NCBI RefSeq assembly: GCF_016917755.1
Contig: NZ_CP070326.1
Span: forward strand, 2,108,001 to 2,172,000
Length of the DNA: 64,000 bases
Reading direction: 5' to 3'
Source of the DNA: Streptomyces noursei
GTDB taxonomy: Bacteria; Actinomycetota; Actinomycetes; Streptomycetales; Streptomycetaceae
In this document: positions 20,467-28,088 of the stretch, one piece after another
How positions within the stretch are numbered: position 1 is the first letter of the stretch
How the letters are laid out: each line of letters begins with the position of its first letter
Translations under genes and position numbers: made by a program
Notes under the pieces: generated by a model
Seen by the model: the letters and a program-made list of their open reading frames with translations, nothing else
Databases searched by the model: none
Told to the model about the DNA's origin: nothing

Positions 20467-21509
20467 CGCTCCCCCTCCAGGACGGCGACCAGGTTCTGCT
20501 GCAGGCAGGGCCCCGAGGTGGCGTGCGCCAGGGCGCGGTCGGAGGCGCCGCGGTGGATGGCGGCGGCGGCCTCCCCGAGGCGGATCAGCCCGGCCGCCAT
20601 CACGGGGTTGGCGGCCAACGCGCCGCCGGACGGGTTGACGCGGACCGTGCCGCCGGCGGCGTCGAGGCGCAGCGCGCGGCGCAGCACGACCTCCTGGGAG
20701 GTGAACGGGGCGTGCAGTTCCGCGGTGTCCACCGGCGCCTCGAAGGCTCCGGCGCGTTCGGCGGCGAGCCGGGTGGAGGGCGAGTCGGTCAGGTCGCGGA
20801 CGCCCAGGCTGTGCGCCTCGATGCGGTGGTCGATGCCGCGGATCCAGGCGGGGCGGTCGACCAGGCGGCGGGCGGTGTCGCCGGCGGCGAGGATCACCGC
20901 GGCGGCGCCGTCCACGACCGGCGGGCAGTCGCCGGTGCGCAGCGGTCCGACGAGCTGCCGGCCGGGGTCGGCGTCCGTGCCGCCGCGGCTGCGCGCGCCG
21001 ATCCCGGCCAGTTCGCGGGCGTCGGTGATCCCGGTGTCGATCAGGGCCTGGGCCTGGAGGGCGGCGAGCGCCACCGAGTCGGGCCAGAGCGGCGCGACGT
21101 AGTACGGATCGAGCTGGCGGGTGAGGACCTCGCGCAGGTCGCCGGGCGAGGACTTGCCGTAGGCGTAGACCAGTGCGGTGTCGGCCTCGCCGGTGAGGAT
21201 CTTGACCCAGGCTTCGTACAGCGCCCAGGCGCCGTCCATCTCGACGTGGGACTCGGCGATCGGCGGCCAGGCCCCGACGCCGTCCAGGGCCATGGTGAAG
21301 GAGAAGGCGCGGCCGGCGAGGTAGTCGGAGGAGCCGGAGCAGGTGAAGTCGATGTCCCGGGCCTTCAGGCCGGTCTGCGCAAGCACGTCGTGCAGGACCG
21401 GCATCAGCATCTCGACCTCGGAGGTCTCCGCGCTGTCCGGGACGTGCTCGCTCTGCCCGAAGGCGACGACGGCGACCTCGCGCACCGGGCCGCGCACTGG
21501 CTCGGACAT
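20463..21509 (-). CDS. ltp4: Ltp4-like thiolase-fold protein (348 aa)
   Basis: Second thiolase-fold/Ltp protein, begins VAVVAFGQSEH. It also lacks the nucleophilic Cys: the corresponding segment reads IAESHVEMDGAWAL. The C-terminus has NPSGGALAANPVMAAG in place of the GHPxGxTG motif. The length matches M. tuberculosis Ltp4 (Rv3522) as I recall it. ATG at 21509 overlaps the stop of the DUF35 gene by one base. Working model: the DUF35 protein and the Ltp proteins form an aldolase complex that splits a hydroxylated side-chain CoA ester. Its exact partner and substrate cannot be read from sequence. Confidence 0.83.
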   Translation of the reverse strand: MSEPVRGPVREVAVVAFGQSEHVPDSAETSEVEMLMPVLHDVLAQTGLKARDIDFTCSGSSDYLAGRAFSFTMALDGVGAWPPIAESHVEMDGAWALYEAWVKILTGEADTALVYAYGKSSPGDLREVLTRQLDPYYVAPLWPDSVALAALQAQALIDTGITDARELAGIGARSRGGTDADPGRQLVGPLRTGDCPPVVDGAAAVILAAGDTARRLVDRPAWIRGIDHRIEAHSLGVRDLTDSPSTRLAAERAGAFEAPVDTAELHAPFTSQEVVLRRALRLDAAGGTVRVNPSGGALAANPVMAAGLIRLGEAAAAIHRGASDRALAHATSGPCLQQNLVAVLEGER

Positions 21510-22456
21510 CAGATCAGCTCCTTGTAGCTGTCGTAGTCGGCGTCGGGCTCGCCGGCGGGGCGGTAGTGGTCGGGGAACCGTGCGCCCTCGGTCCATACGG
21601 GTTCGACGCGCAGCCCCATCCGCACCTGGTCGTAGGGGATGCCGCCGATCCGGGCGTGCAGCGCCAGGTCGGCGCCGTCCAGGGCGATGTGGGCGTAGAC
21701 GTAGGGCACCTCGATGTCGAGGTTGCGGGCCTTGATGTTGACGATGCAGAAGGTGGTGACGGTGCCGCGGGGGCCGACCTCGACCTGCTCGTCGGTCGCC
21801 ACGCCGCAGGTGGGGCAGGCACCGCGGGGTGGCACGTACACCTTGCGGCAGGCCGGGCAGCGTTCGCCGACGGTCTTCCGTTCGGCGAGCGCCTGGATGT
21901 AGCGGGACTGGGCGCCGCCGGGCGCGTAGGCGTAGTCGAGCCGGGCCGGGGCGGTGATACCGGTGACGGGATCGGCGAACTCACCGCTGTGTGAGGTGAC
22001 TTGATACTCGGCCGCCGCACCGTCGGCGGGCTCGAAGCAGGCGATGTCGGTGATGGCGCCGGTGCGTGCGACGGCCCAGCGGATCCGGACCCGCATCCCG
22101 GTGCGCACGGCCTCCGGTGCGGGCGCGGCGAGGGCGTGCAGCAGGGCGGTGTCGGCGCCGTCGAGCCGGACCAGGACCCAGGCGAAGGGGGTGGTCAGCG
22201 GCTGGCCGCGGCGCGGGGAGGGGTTCCAGGCCCAGGTGGTGACGGTGCCGGTCGGGGCGACCTCGACCAGGTCGCGCAGTTCGTCGGCGGTGACCGGGTC
22301 GTACTCGACGGGCGGCACCACCACCCGGCCGTCGCGGGCCCGGATCCCGAGGACGGTGCGTTCGCGCAGTCCGGTGAGGAAGGCGCCCTGGACCGGCCCG
22401 AGCGAGCGGGTGAAGGGGAATTCCACGACGAGCGGTGCGGTGAGGACCTCTGACAT
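21509..22456 (-). CDS. DUF35 OB-fold / zinc-ribbon acyl-CoA-binding protein (315 aa)
   Basis: Two DUF35-like OB-fold halves. The second has a rubredoxin-like zinc ribbon, CPACRKVYVPPRGACPTC, near residues 197-214. DUF35 proteins bind acyl-CoA and act as partners of thiolase-fold enzymes (the ChsH2-Ltp2 aldolase is the known example). The two-domain size and place next to ltp4 and ltp3 match Rv3521 in M. tuberculosis. The zinc cysteines are all present. ATG at 22456 follows an AGGAGTCCGCC. It is 24 bases downstream of the echA19-like gene and co-transcribed. Confidence 0.87.
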   Translation of the reverse strand: MSEVLTAPLVVEFPFTRSLGPVQGAFLTGLRERTVLGIRARDGRVVVPPVEYDPVTADELRDLVEVAPTGTVTTWAWNPSPRRGQPLTTPFAWVLVRLDGADTALLHALAAPAPEAVRTGMRVRIRWAVARTGAITDIACFEPADGAAAEYQVTSHSGEFADPVTGITAPARLDYAYAPGGAQSRYIQALAERKTVGERCPACRKVYVPPRGACPTCGVATDEQVEVGPRGTVTTFCIVNIKARNLDIEVPYVYAHIALDGADLALHARIGGIPYDQVRMGLRVEPVWTEGARFPDHYRPAGEPDADYDSYKELI

Positions 22457-22480
22457 GGCGGACTCCTCGGTCGGGTGGGA

Positions 22481-23326
22481 TCAGGCGCGCCGGAAGACCG
22501 GTGGCCGCTTCTCGGCGAAGGCGCGGGAGCCCTCCTTGGCGTCGGCGGTGTCGAAGATCGGCCAGCCGCGGGCGAGTTCGGCGGCCAGCCCGTCGGCCTC
22601 GGTCAGTTCCGCGGTCTCGTAGACGGACGCCTTGACCGCCTCGACGGCGAGCGGGCCGCAGGCGTTGATCCGTTCGGCGATCTCCAGGGCCTTCTCCAGT
22701 GCGGTGCCGTCGGGGACGACGTGGCCGATCAGGCCGATCCGGGCGGCCTCGGGCGCCGGGTAGGGGCGGCCGGTGAGCAGCATCTCCAGGGCGTGGGTGC
22801 GGGGGATCTGGCGGGCCAGGCGGACGGTGGAGCCGCCGATGGGGAACAGGCCGCGCCGGACCTCGTAGAGCCCGAAGGTGGCGCCCTCGCCGGCGACCCG
22901 GATGTCGGTGCCCTGGAGGATCTCGGTGCCGCCGGCGACGCAGTGGCCCTCGACGGCGGCGATCACCGGTTTGCGCGGGCGGTGGTGGCGCAGCATCGCC
23001 TTCCAGTGCAGGTCGGGGTCGGCGCGCAGCCGTTCCCGGTACGCCTCGCCGGTCATCCCGCCGCCGGCCAGCGCCTTGAGGTCCATGCCGGCACAGAAGG
23101 AGCCGCCGGCGCCGGTCAGCACGATCGACCGGATGCCGTCGTCGGCGTCGGCGGCGAGCCAGCCGTCATGGAGGCCGACGAGCATCGGCAGGGACAGCGC
23201 GTTCTTCGCCTCCGGCCGGTTGAGGGTGAGCACCAGTGTCGCGCCGGTGCGCGTCACGGTGAGGTGTTCGGTGCCCGCGTCCTCCGGCCGAGCCGGTGCG
23301 GTCGCGGCGTGTTCGGTCCCGCCCAT
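22481..23326 (-). CDS. echA19: EchA19-like enoyl-CoA hydratase (281 aa)
   Basis: Crotonase-fold enzyme. The oxyanion-hole segments are GAGGSFCAGMDLKAL (about residue 70) and EGHCVAGGTEILQGTDIRVA (about 128). The tail DAKEGSRAFAEKRPPVF is the same as in EchA19 of M. tuberculosis, which hydrates steroid side-chain enoyl-CoAs. It should add water to the alpha-beta double bond of a C24 or shorter sterol-CoA. The ATG at 23326 is used because GGGAGG lies 6 bases upstream; an earlier ATG at 23383 has no site. It is divergent from fadD19, with a KstR-type box between them. Confidence 0.88.
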   Translation of the reverse strand: MGGTEHAATAPARPEDAGTEHLTVTRTGATLVLTLNRPEAKNALSLPMLVGLHDGWLAADADDGIRSIVLTGAGGSFCAGMDLKALAGGGMTGEAYRERLRADPDLHWKAMLRHHRPRKPVIAAVEGHCVAGGTEILQGTDIRVAGEGATFGLYEVRRGLFPIGGSTVRLARQIPRTHALEMLLTGRPYPAPEAARIGLIGHVVPDGTALEKALEIAERINACGPLAVEAVKASVYETAELTEADGLAAELARGWPIFDTADAKEGSRAFAEKRPPVFRRA

Positions 23327-23348
23327 TCCGTCCTCCCGTCTCACGACG

Positions 23349-23362
23349 TAGAACAGGTTGCA
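23349..23362. promoter_or_regulatory. KstR-type operator in the fadD19-echA19 divergent promoter
   Basis: TAGAACAGGTTGCA fits TnnAACnnGTTnnA at every fixed position. KstR is the TetR-family repressor of sterol catabolism that is released by a 3-keto-steroid CoA ester. The site is 23 bases before the echA19 start and 128 before the fadD19 start. Confidence 0.65.
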
Positions 23363-23390
23363 GTAGCCGCACGGCGAGTTCAAGGCTTTT

Positions 23391-23405
23391 CTGACGACCA
23401 GTCAG
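23391..23405. promoter_or_regulatory. Second palindrome CTGAC-N5-GTCAG in the same divergent promoter
   Basis: Perfect 5-bp arms (23391-23395, 23401-23405) in the AT-richest part of the region (TTTTCTGAC ... GTCAGTTTTC). It resembles a TetR-family operator and is distinct from the KstR box. Confidence 0.4.
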
Positions 23406-23489
23406 TTTTCTTGGTCGGGGCCCTTCCCTGCGCTACGCCACGACGCTCTAATGACGCCCGAGCCGACGCCCGCCCGGTCTGGAGGAGCC

Positions 23490-25118
23490 ATGGAGTACAA
23501 CCTCGCCGACCTCTTCGAGTCGATCGTCGACACCGTCCCCGACCGCGAGGCGCTGGTGCACCTCGACCATCCGGGCACCGGCGCCGAGCGGCGACTGACC
23601 TACGCGGAGCTGGACCGGGCCGCCAACCGCCTGGCCCACCACCTCTCCGACCACGGCGTCGGCCCCGGCGACCACGTCGGCCTGCACCTCTACAACGGCG
23701 TCGAGTACCTCCAGACCGCCTACGCCTGCCTGAAGATCCGCGCCGTCCCGGTCAACGTCAACTACCGCTATGTCGAGGAGGAGTTGGCCTACCTCTACCG
23801 CGACGCCGACCTGGTGGCACTGGTCTTCGACGGGGAGTTCACCGAGCGGGTCGCCGGGGTGCTGCCGCAGGCGCCGAGGCTGCGGCACCTGGTGCGGGTC
23901 GGCGCCCCGCCCGCGGGGGCCGCCGAGCCGTCGATCGCGCCGGTGCCGCTGGCGCAGGCCGTGGCGGCCGGCTCCCCCGCCCGCGGCTTCGGGCCGCGCT
24001 CCGCCGACGACCGGATCGTCATCTACACCGGCGGGACCACCGGAATGCCCAAGGGCGTCGTCTGGCGCCACGAGGACATCTTCTTCTCCGGGATGGGCGG
24101 CGGCGCGCCGACCGGGGAGCCGGTCGGCCGCCCTCAGGAACTGGCCGAGCGGGTGGCGGCCGGCGGCGAGGGCCTGGTCTTCTTCCCGACGCCGCCGCTG
24201 ATGCACGGCACCTCGACGCTCACCGCGTTCATCGCCTTCCACTTCGGCCAGAAGGTCGTCGTCCACCGCAAGTTCGTGCCCGAGGAGGTGTTGCGGACCA
24301 TCGAGCGGGAGCGGGTCACCAGCGTCTCCCTGGTGGGCGACGCGATGCTGCGGCCGCTGGTGGACGCCCTTGCCGGACCGCTCAAGGGGACCGACTGCTC
24401 GTCCCTGTTCAGCGTCAGCAGCTCCGGGGCGATCCTCTCCGACACGGTCCGCGCCCAGTTCGCCGCGCTGGTGCCGAACGCGTTACTGCTGAACAACTTC
24501 GGCTCCTCGGAGTCCGGATTCAACGGCACCGCCACCGACGACTCCGGCCCGGACAAGGGCTTCCGGCTGAACGTCAACTCCCGGATGGCCGTGGTGGATC
24601 CGGCCACCCACCGGCGCTCAGCGGTCGGCGAACCGGGCCGGCTCGCGCTGCGCGGCCACGTCCCGCTCGGCTACCACAACGACCCGCACAAGACCGCCGA
24701 GACGTTCTTCGAGGCCGACGGCGATCGGTGGGTGCTGCTCGGCGACATGGCCACCCTCGGCGCCGACGGCGTGGTCACCGTGCTCGGCCGGGGCTCGCAG
24801 TGCATCAACTCCGGCGGGGAGAAGATCTATCCGGAGGAGGTCGAGCAGGCCCTCAAGGCGCATCCGGACGTCTACGACGCGCTGGTGGCCGGCGTCCCGG
24901 ACGACCGCTGGGGCAACCGGGTCGCCGCTGTCGTCCAACTCCGCCCGGGTGCTGGCCCGTTGGACCTCACCGTCCTCCAGACGCACTGCCGGACCCGGCT
25001 GGCCGGCTACAAGGTGCCGCGCCAGGTCGTCTTCGCCGACCGCATCCAGCGGTCGCCCAGCGGCAAGGCGGACTACCGCTGGGCGAAGGCGGTGGCGGCG
25101 GGCGAACGGGAGGCGTGA
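23490..25118 (+). CDS. fadD19: FadD19-like steroid side-chain acyl-CoA ligase (542 aa)
   Basis: ANL-superfamily ligase that adenylates an acid and joins it to CoA. The P-loop is YTGGTTGMPKGVVWRHEDI near residue 195. The adenylate motif NNFGSSESGFNG is near 350, GDMATLGADG near 420, and SGGEKIYPEEVE near 450. The catalytic C-terminal Lys is in SPSGKADYRWAK. These segments match FadD19 of M. tuberculosis, which activates C-24/C-26 sterol side-chain acids. ATG at 23490 follows GGAGGAG by three bases, better than the upstream in-frame ATG at 23451. Divergent from echA19, as in M. tuberculosis. Confidence 0.9.
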   Translation: MEYNLADLFESIVDTVPDREALVHLDHPGTGAERRLTYAELDRAANRLAHHLSDHGVGPGDHVGLHLYNGVEYLQTAYACLKIRAVPVNVNYRYVEEELAYLYRDADLVALVFDGEFTERVAGVLPQAPRLRHLVRVGAPPAGAAEPSIAPVPLAQAVAAGSPARGFGPRSADDRIVIYTGGTTGMPKGVVWRHEDIFFSGMGGGAPTGEPVGRPQELAERVAAGGEGLVFFPTPPLMHGTSTLTAFIAFHFGQKVVVHRKFVPEEVLRTIERERVTSVSLVGDAMLRPLVDALAGPLKGTDCSSLFSVSSSGAILSDTVRAQFAALVPNALLLNNFGSSESGFNGTATDDSGPDKGFRLNVNSRMAVVDPATHRRSAVGEPGRLALRGHVPLGYHNDPHKTAETFFEADGDRWVLLGDMATLGADGVVTVLGRGSQCINSGGEKIYPEEVEQALKAHPDVYDALVAGVPDDRWGNRVAAVVQLRPGAGPLDLTVLQTHCRTRLAGYKVPRQVVFADRIQRSPSGKADYRWAKAVAAGEREA

Positions 25119-25177
25119 GCGACCGACCGGGCGGCGGGCGCAACGTTGCGGGCCCCAGCTCGTGTCCACATCGCGCC

Positions 25178-25807
25178 CTAGCCCCCGCAGACCGAGCGCA
25201 GCGACCGGGCCAGCCCCGCCGCGTGCAGCGCGTCCAGCCGGCGCTCGTGGCCCACCCACAGCGCGGACAGCGCCAGCCGCGGCGCGCAGCCGGGCGCCGT
25301 GCGGGCCTGCGGGGACGCGGCGATGGCCCGCACCAGCTCCCCGTTGATGCGGTTGATCTCCGTGCGGATCCGCGCGAGGTCCGGCCGGGTGGTGGGCGCC
25401 TGCGCCGGGTCGGCGGTCCAGCGGCGGTGCAGACCGCGCTGGACGACCTTGCTCGCCTCGATCTGGTCCCGGAAGATCCGCACGGTCGCGGCCGGGTCGG
25501 CGCCCAGCCGGCGGGCCAGGGCCGCCACCGCGTCCAGCACCTCCCGCTCCCGCGCCGGGTCGTCGATCGGGCCGCCGGTGCCCCACTTGGCGGCGGCCAC
25601 CAGATCGGCGGTGGCCAGCCGCTCGGCGGAGAGCGCGACCAGCGGCCGGAGTTGCCCGATCGGCGCGGGTGCGGCACCGACCGGCGCGCTCACCGGACGC
25701 GCGGCCCCGGCGGCCGGCGCCGCGACGGCGCTCCCGGCCCCGGCGAACAGCACCGCCGCGGCGGTCCCGGCGAGCAGCGCACGGCGTATCGAGGTGGTCA
25801 CCTGCAC
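25178..25807 (-). CDS. Secreted chorismate mutase, AroQ gamma class (209 aa)
   Basis: It has a signal peptide of about 30 residues (TSIRRALLAGTAAAVLFAG, cleavage near AVAAP), then an all-helical chorismate mutase domain. The recognisable blocks are AKWGTGGPIDDPARE and RIFRDQIEASKVVQRGL, the active-site helices of the *MtCM (Rv1885c) type. The enzyme turns chorismate into prephenate; exported versions are known from mycobacteria and some Streptomyces but their extracytoplasmic role is unclear. The two late Cys (about 190 and 207) may form a disulfide. GTG at 25807 is chosen because GAAAGG lies six bases upstream. The gene converges on fadD19. Confidence 0.88.
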   Translation of the reverse strand: MQVTTSIRRALLAGTAAAVLFAGAGSAVAAPAAGAARPVSAPVGAAPAPIGQLRPLVALSAERLATADLVAAAKWGTGGPIDDPAREREVLDAVAALARRLGADPAATVRIFRDQIEASKVVQRGLHRRWTADPAQAPTTRPDLARIRTEINRINGELVRAIAASPQARTAPGCAPRLALSALWVGHERRLDALHAAGLARSLRSVCGG

Positions 25808-25931
25808 ATCGAGCCTTTCTGGGAACCGCGGCCCGGCGAACGGCGCGCGGGCCACGGGGGGTTGCGGATGCCGGGAGCCTACGGCCGCCCCGGCCTGCGC
25901 GCCAGGCGCCGTCCGCCGCCCCGCCGGGCTC

Positions 25932-26627
25932 TCACCGGCCGCCCGCCAGGAACGACGTGACCGCCGCCAGGTACGCGGCCGGCCGCTCCTCGTGGACGAG
26001 GTGGCCGGCGTCGATGGTGACCAGGCGGGCGTTGGGGATGGCGCCGGCCAGTTCGACGAGGTGGTGCTGGGGGATGTGACTGGTGGGGCCGCCGGCGATG
26101 ACGAGGGTGGGGGCGGTGATGGCGGGCAGGCCGTCGCGCCAGTGCGGGGCGGGGGCGTTCCGTTCGGCCACCACGGCGATCTTGGCCTGCCAGTCGAAGG
26201 TCGGCGGGCCGGGCGGCGGCTCGGGGACCTCCTGCGGCGGGTCGGCGGGGACCGGCGGAGCGGGCTCCTCCACGATCAGGCGGGTGACCAGGTCCGGGCG
26301 GTGGGCGGCCAGCAGGAGGGCGGCGGTGGCCCCCGCGGAGTGGCCGACGAGGGTGACGGGGCCGAGGCCGAGCGTCTCGACGAAGCCGATCGCGTCGTCC
26401 CGCCAGCGCTCGAATCCGTACTCCCCCGGCCAGTCGCTGCGGCCGTGTCCGCGCTGGTCGAGGGCGAGGACCCGGTGCGTGGTGGCCAGTCGCCCGACCA
26501 CGCCGCGCCAGTCCTCGCCGTCCTCCCCGAGGCAGTGCAGCAGGATCGCCGGCGGCGCGTCCGCCGCGCCCCATCCGCGGTACGCCAGCCGGACGTCGCC
26601 CACCTGCACCTTCCGTATGTCACCCAT
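25932..26627 (-). CDS. Alpha/beta hydrolase (231 aa)
   Basis: Small alpha/beta-hydrolase. The start is typical (GDVRLAYRGWG, then HCLGEDGEDW as oxyanion region). DQRGHGRSDWP follows, with the nucleophile elbow GHSAGA near residue 95 and the catalytic His in DAGHLVHEERP near 205. The place where the acid residue is usually found reads LVIAGGPTSHIPQ, with no Asp, so the third triad member is unclear. No signal peptide. Start ATG at 26627; no clear ribosome site. It is divergent from paaK with 120 bases between. Substrate unknown. Confidence 0.85.
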   Translation of the reverse strand: MGDIRKVQVGDVRLAYRGWGAADAPPAILLHCLGEDGEDWRGVVGRLATTHRVLALDQRGHGRSDWPGEYGFERWRDDAIGFVETLGLGPVTLVGHSAGATAALLLAAHRPDLVTRLIVEEPAPPVPADPPQEVPEPPPGPPTFDWQAKIAVVAERNAPAPHWRDGLPAITAPTLVIAGGPTSHIPQHHLVELAGAIPNARLVTIDAGHLVHEERPAAYLAAVTSFLAGGR

Positions 26628-26666
26628 GCGCCCGACGCTACCCGTGGGCCTTCCTCGGCACGCCCC

Positions 26667-26695
26667 TTGACGTGTTCGCCGCGCGCTGATTACTT
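26667..26695 (+). promoter_or_regulatory. Candidate promoter of paaK
   Basis: TTGACG at 26667-26672 and TTACTT at 26690-26695 with a 17-base spacer. The start of transcription would fall just before the palindrome at 26710, so a bound repressor would block the polymerase. Confidence 0.4.
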
Positions 26696-26709
26696 GGACC
26701 CGCACGCAG

Positions 26710-26727
26710 CTACCGAATGATCGGTAG
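26710..26727. promoter_or_regulatory. TetR-type palindrome upstream of paaK (possible PaaR operator)
   Basis: CTACCGA-atga-TCGGTAG, 7-bp perfect arms with a 4-base centre. The ACCG-N6-CGGT core is like the one I recall for the TetR-family PaaR repressor of actinobacterial phenylacetate genes. It lies 22 bases before the paaK ATG. Confidence 0.55.
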
Positions 26728-26748
26728 GGAAACGAGGCGGTGAGATCC

Positions 26749-28086
26749 ATGCCGGAAACGGCGACGGACAGCGGGGCGAACCTCGGGGCCTGCGGGACCG
26801 ACTGGTGCGACGACGCGGAGCGGCTCTCGACGGACGCCCTGCACACGCTCCAAGTCAGCCGGCTACGGGCCACGTTGCGGCACGCCTACGAAAACGTCCC
26901 CTTCTACCGCGAGGCGTTCGACCGGGCGGGGGTACGTCCCGAGGACTGCCGCTCGACGGCGGACCTGGCCCGCTTCCCGTTCACCGTCAAGGACGATCTG
27001 CGGGCGCACTACCCGTTCGGGATGTTCGCCGTCCCCAGGGAGCGGGTGCGGCGGCTGCACGCCTCCAGCGGCACCACCGGGCGGCCGACGGTCGTGGGCT
27101 ACACCGAGCGGGACCTCTCGGACTGGGCGGACCTGGTGGCCCGTTCGATCCGCGCGGCGGGCGGCCGACCGGGGCACACCGTCCACATCGCCTACGGGTA
27201 CGGGTTGTTCACCGGCGGACTCGGGGCGCACTACGGCGCGGAGCGGCTCGGCTGCACGGTCGTCCCGGCGTCCGGCGGGATGACCAGCCGTCAGGTGCGG
27301 CTCATCCAGGACTTCCGCCCCGAGATCATCATGGTCACGCCGTCCTACATGCTCACCCTGCTCGACGAGTTCGAGCGGCAGGGCGTGGACCCCCGTTCGA
27401 CCTCGCTGAAGGTCGGCATCTTCGGCGCCGAGCCCTGGACCCAGGAGATGCGCCGGGAGATCGAGGAGAGGTTCGCCATCGACGCCGTCGACATCTACGG
27501 CCTGTCGGAGGTGATGGGCCCCGGCGTGGCACAGGAGTGCGTGGAGACCAAGGACGGACTGCACATCTGGGAGGACCACTTCTATCCCGAGGTGGTCGAT
27601 CCGATCACCGGGGAGGTGCTGCCGGACGGCGAGCACGGCGAACTGGTCCTCACCTCCCTGACCAAGGAGGCGATGCCGGTCATCCGCTACCGCACCCGGG
27701 ATCTGACCCGACTGCTGCCCGGCACCGCCCGCCCGGCCTTCCGCCGCATGGAGAAGGTCACCGGGCGCAGCGACGACATGATCATCCTGCGCGGGGTCAA
27801 TCTCTTCCCGGCGCAGATCGAGGAGATCGTGCTGCGCACCCCGGGGGTCGCCCCGCACTTCCAGCTCCGGCTGACCCGCGAGGGCCGGCTGGACGAGCTG
27901 ACCGTCCGCGCCGAGGCCCGACCGGGCGCCACGGCGGACGACCGGACGGCCGCCGCCGACCGGATCGCCCGCGGCGTGAAGGACGGCATCGGCGTCACGG
28001 TCGCCGTCGAGATCGTCGATCCGGAGACGCTGGAGCGCTCGGTCGGGAAGTTCAAGCGCATCGTGGACGCGCGCCGGAGCGGGTGA
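26749..28086 (+). CDS. paaK: Phenylacetate-CoA ligase (445 aa)
   Basis: ANL-family ligase of the PaaK type, about 440 residues as usual. Visible motifs are RRLHASSGTTGRPTVVGY (P-loop), YGLSEVMGPGVAQEC, VIRYRTRDLTRLL and GRSDDMIILRGVNLFP. It joins phenylacetate to CoA, the entry step of the paa pathway; none of the downstream paa genes is present in the window. The ATG at 26749 is preferred to the GTG at 26740 because the GAGG lies too close to the latter. The palindrome upstream suggests repression lifted by phenylacetyl-CoA. It converges on the VOC gene with a two-base gap. Confidence 0.9.
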   Translation: MPETATDSGANLGACGTDWCDDAERLSTDALHTLQVSRLRATLRHAYENVPFYREAFDRAGVRPEDCRSTADLARFPFTVKDDLRAHYPFGMFAVPRERVRRLHASSGTTGRPTVVGYTERDLSDWADLVARSIRAAGGRPGHTVHIAYGYGLFTGGLGAHYGAERLGCTVVPASGGMTSRQVRLIQDFRPEIIMVTPSYMLTLLDEFERQGVDPRSTSLKVGIFGAEPWTQEMRREIEERFAIDAVDIYGLSEVMGPGVAQECVETKDGLHIWEDHFYPEVVDPITGEVLPDGEHGELVLTSLTKEAMPVIRYRTRDLTRLLPGTARPAFRRMEKVTGRSDDMIILRGVNLFPAQIEEIVLRTPGVAPHFQLRLTREGRLDELTVRAEARPGATADDRTAAADRIARGVKDGIGVTVAVEIVDPETLERSVGKFKRIVDARRSG

Positions 28087-28088
28087 CG

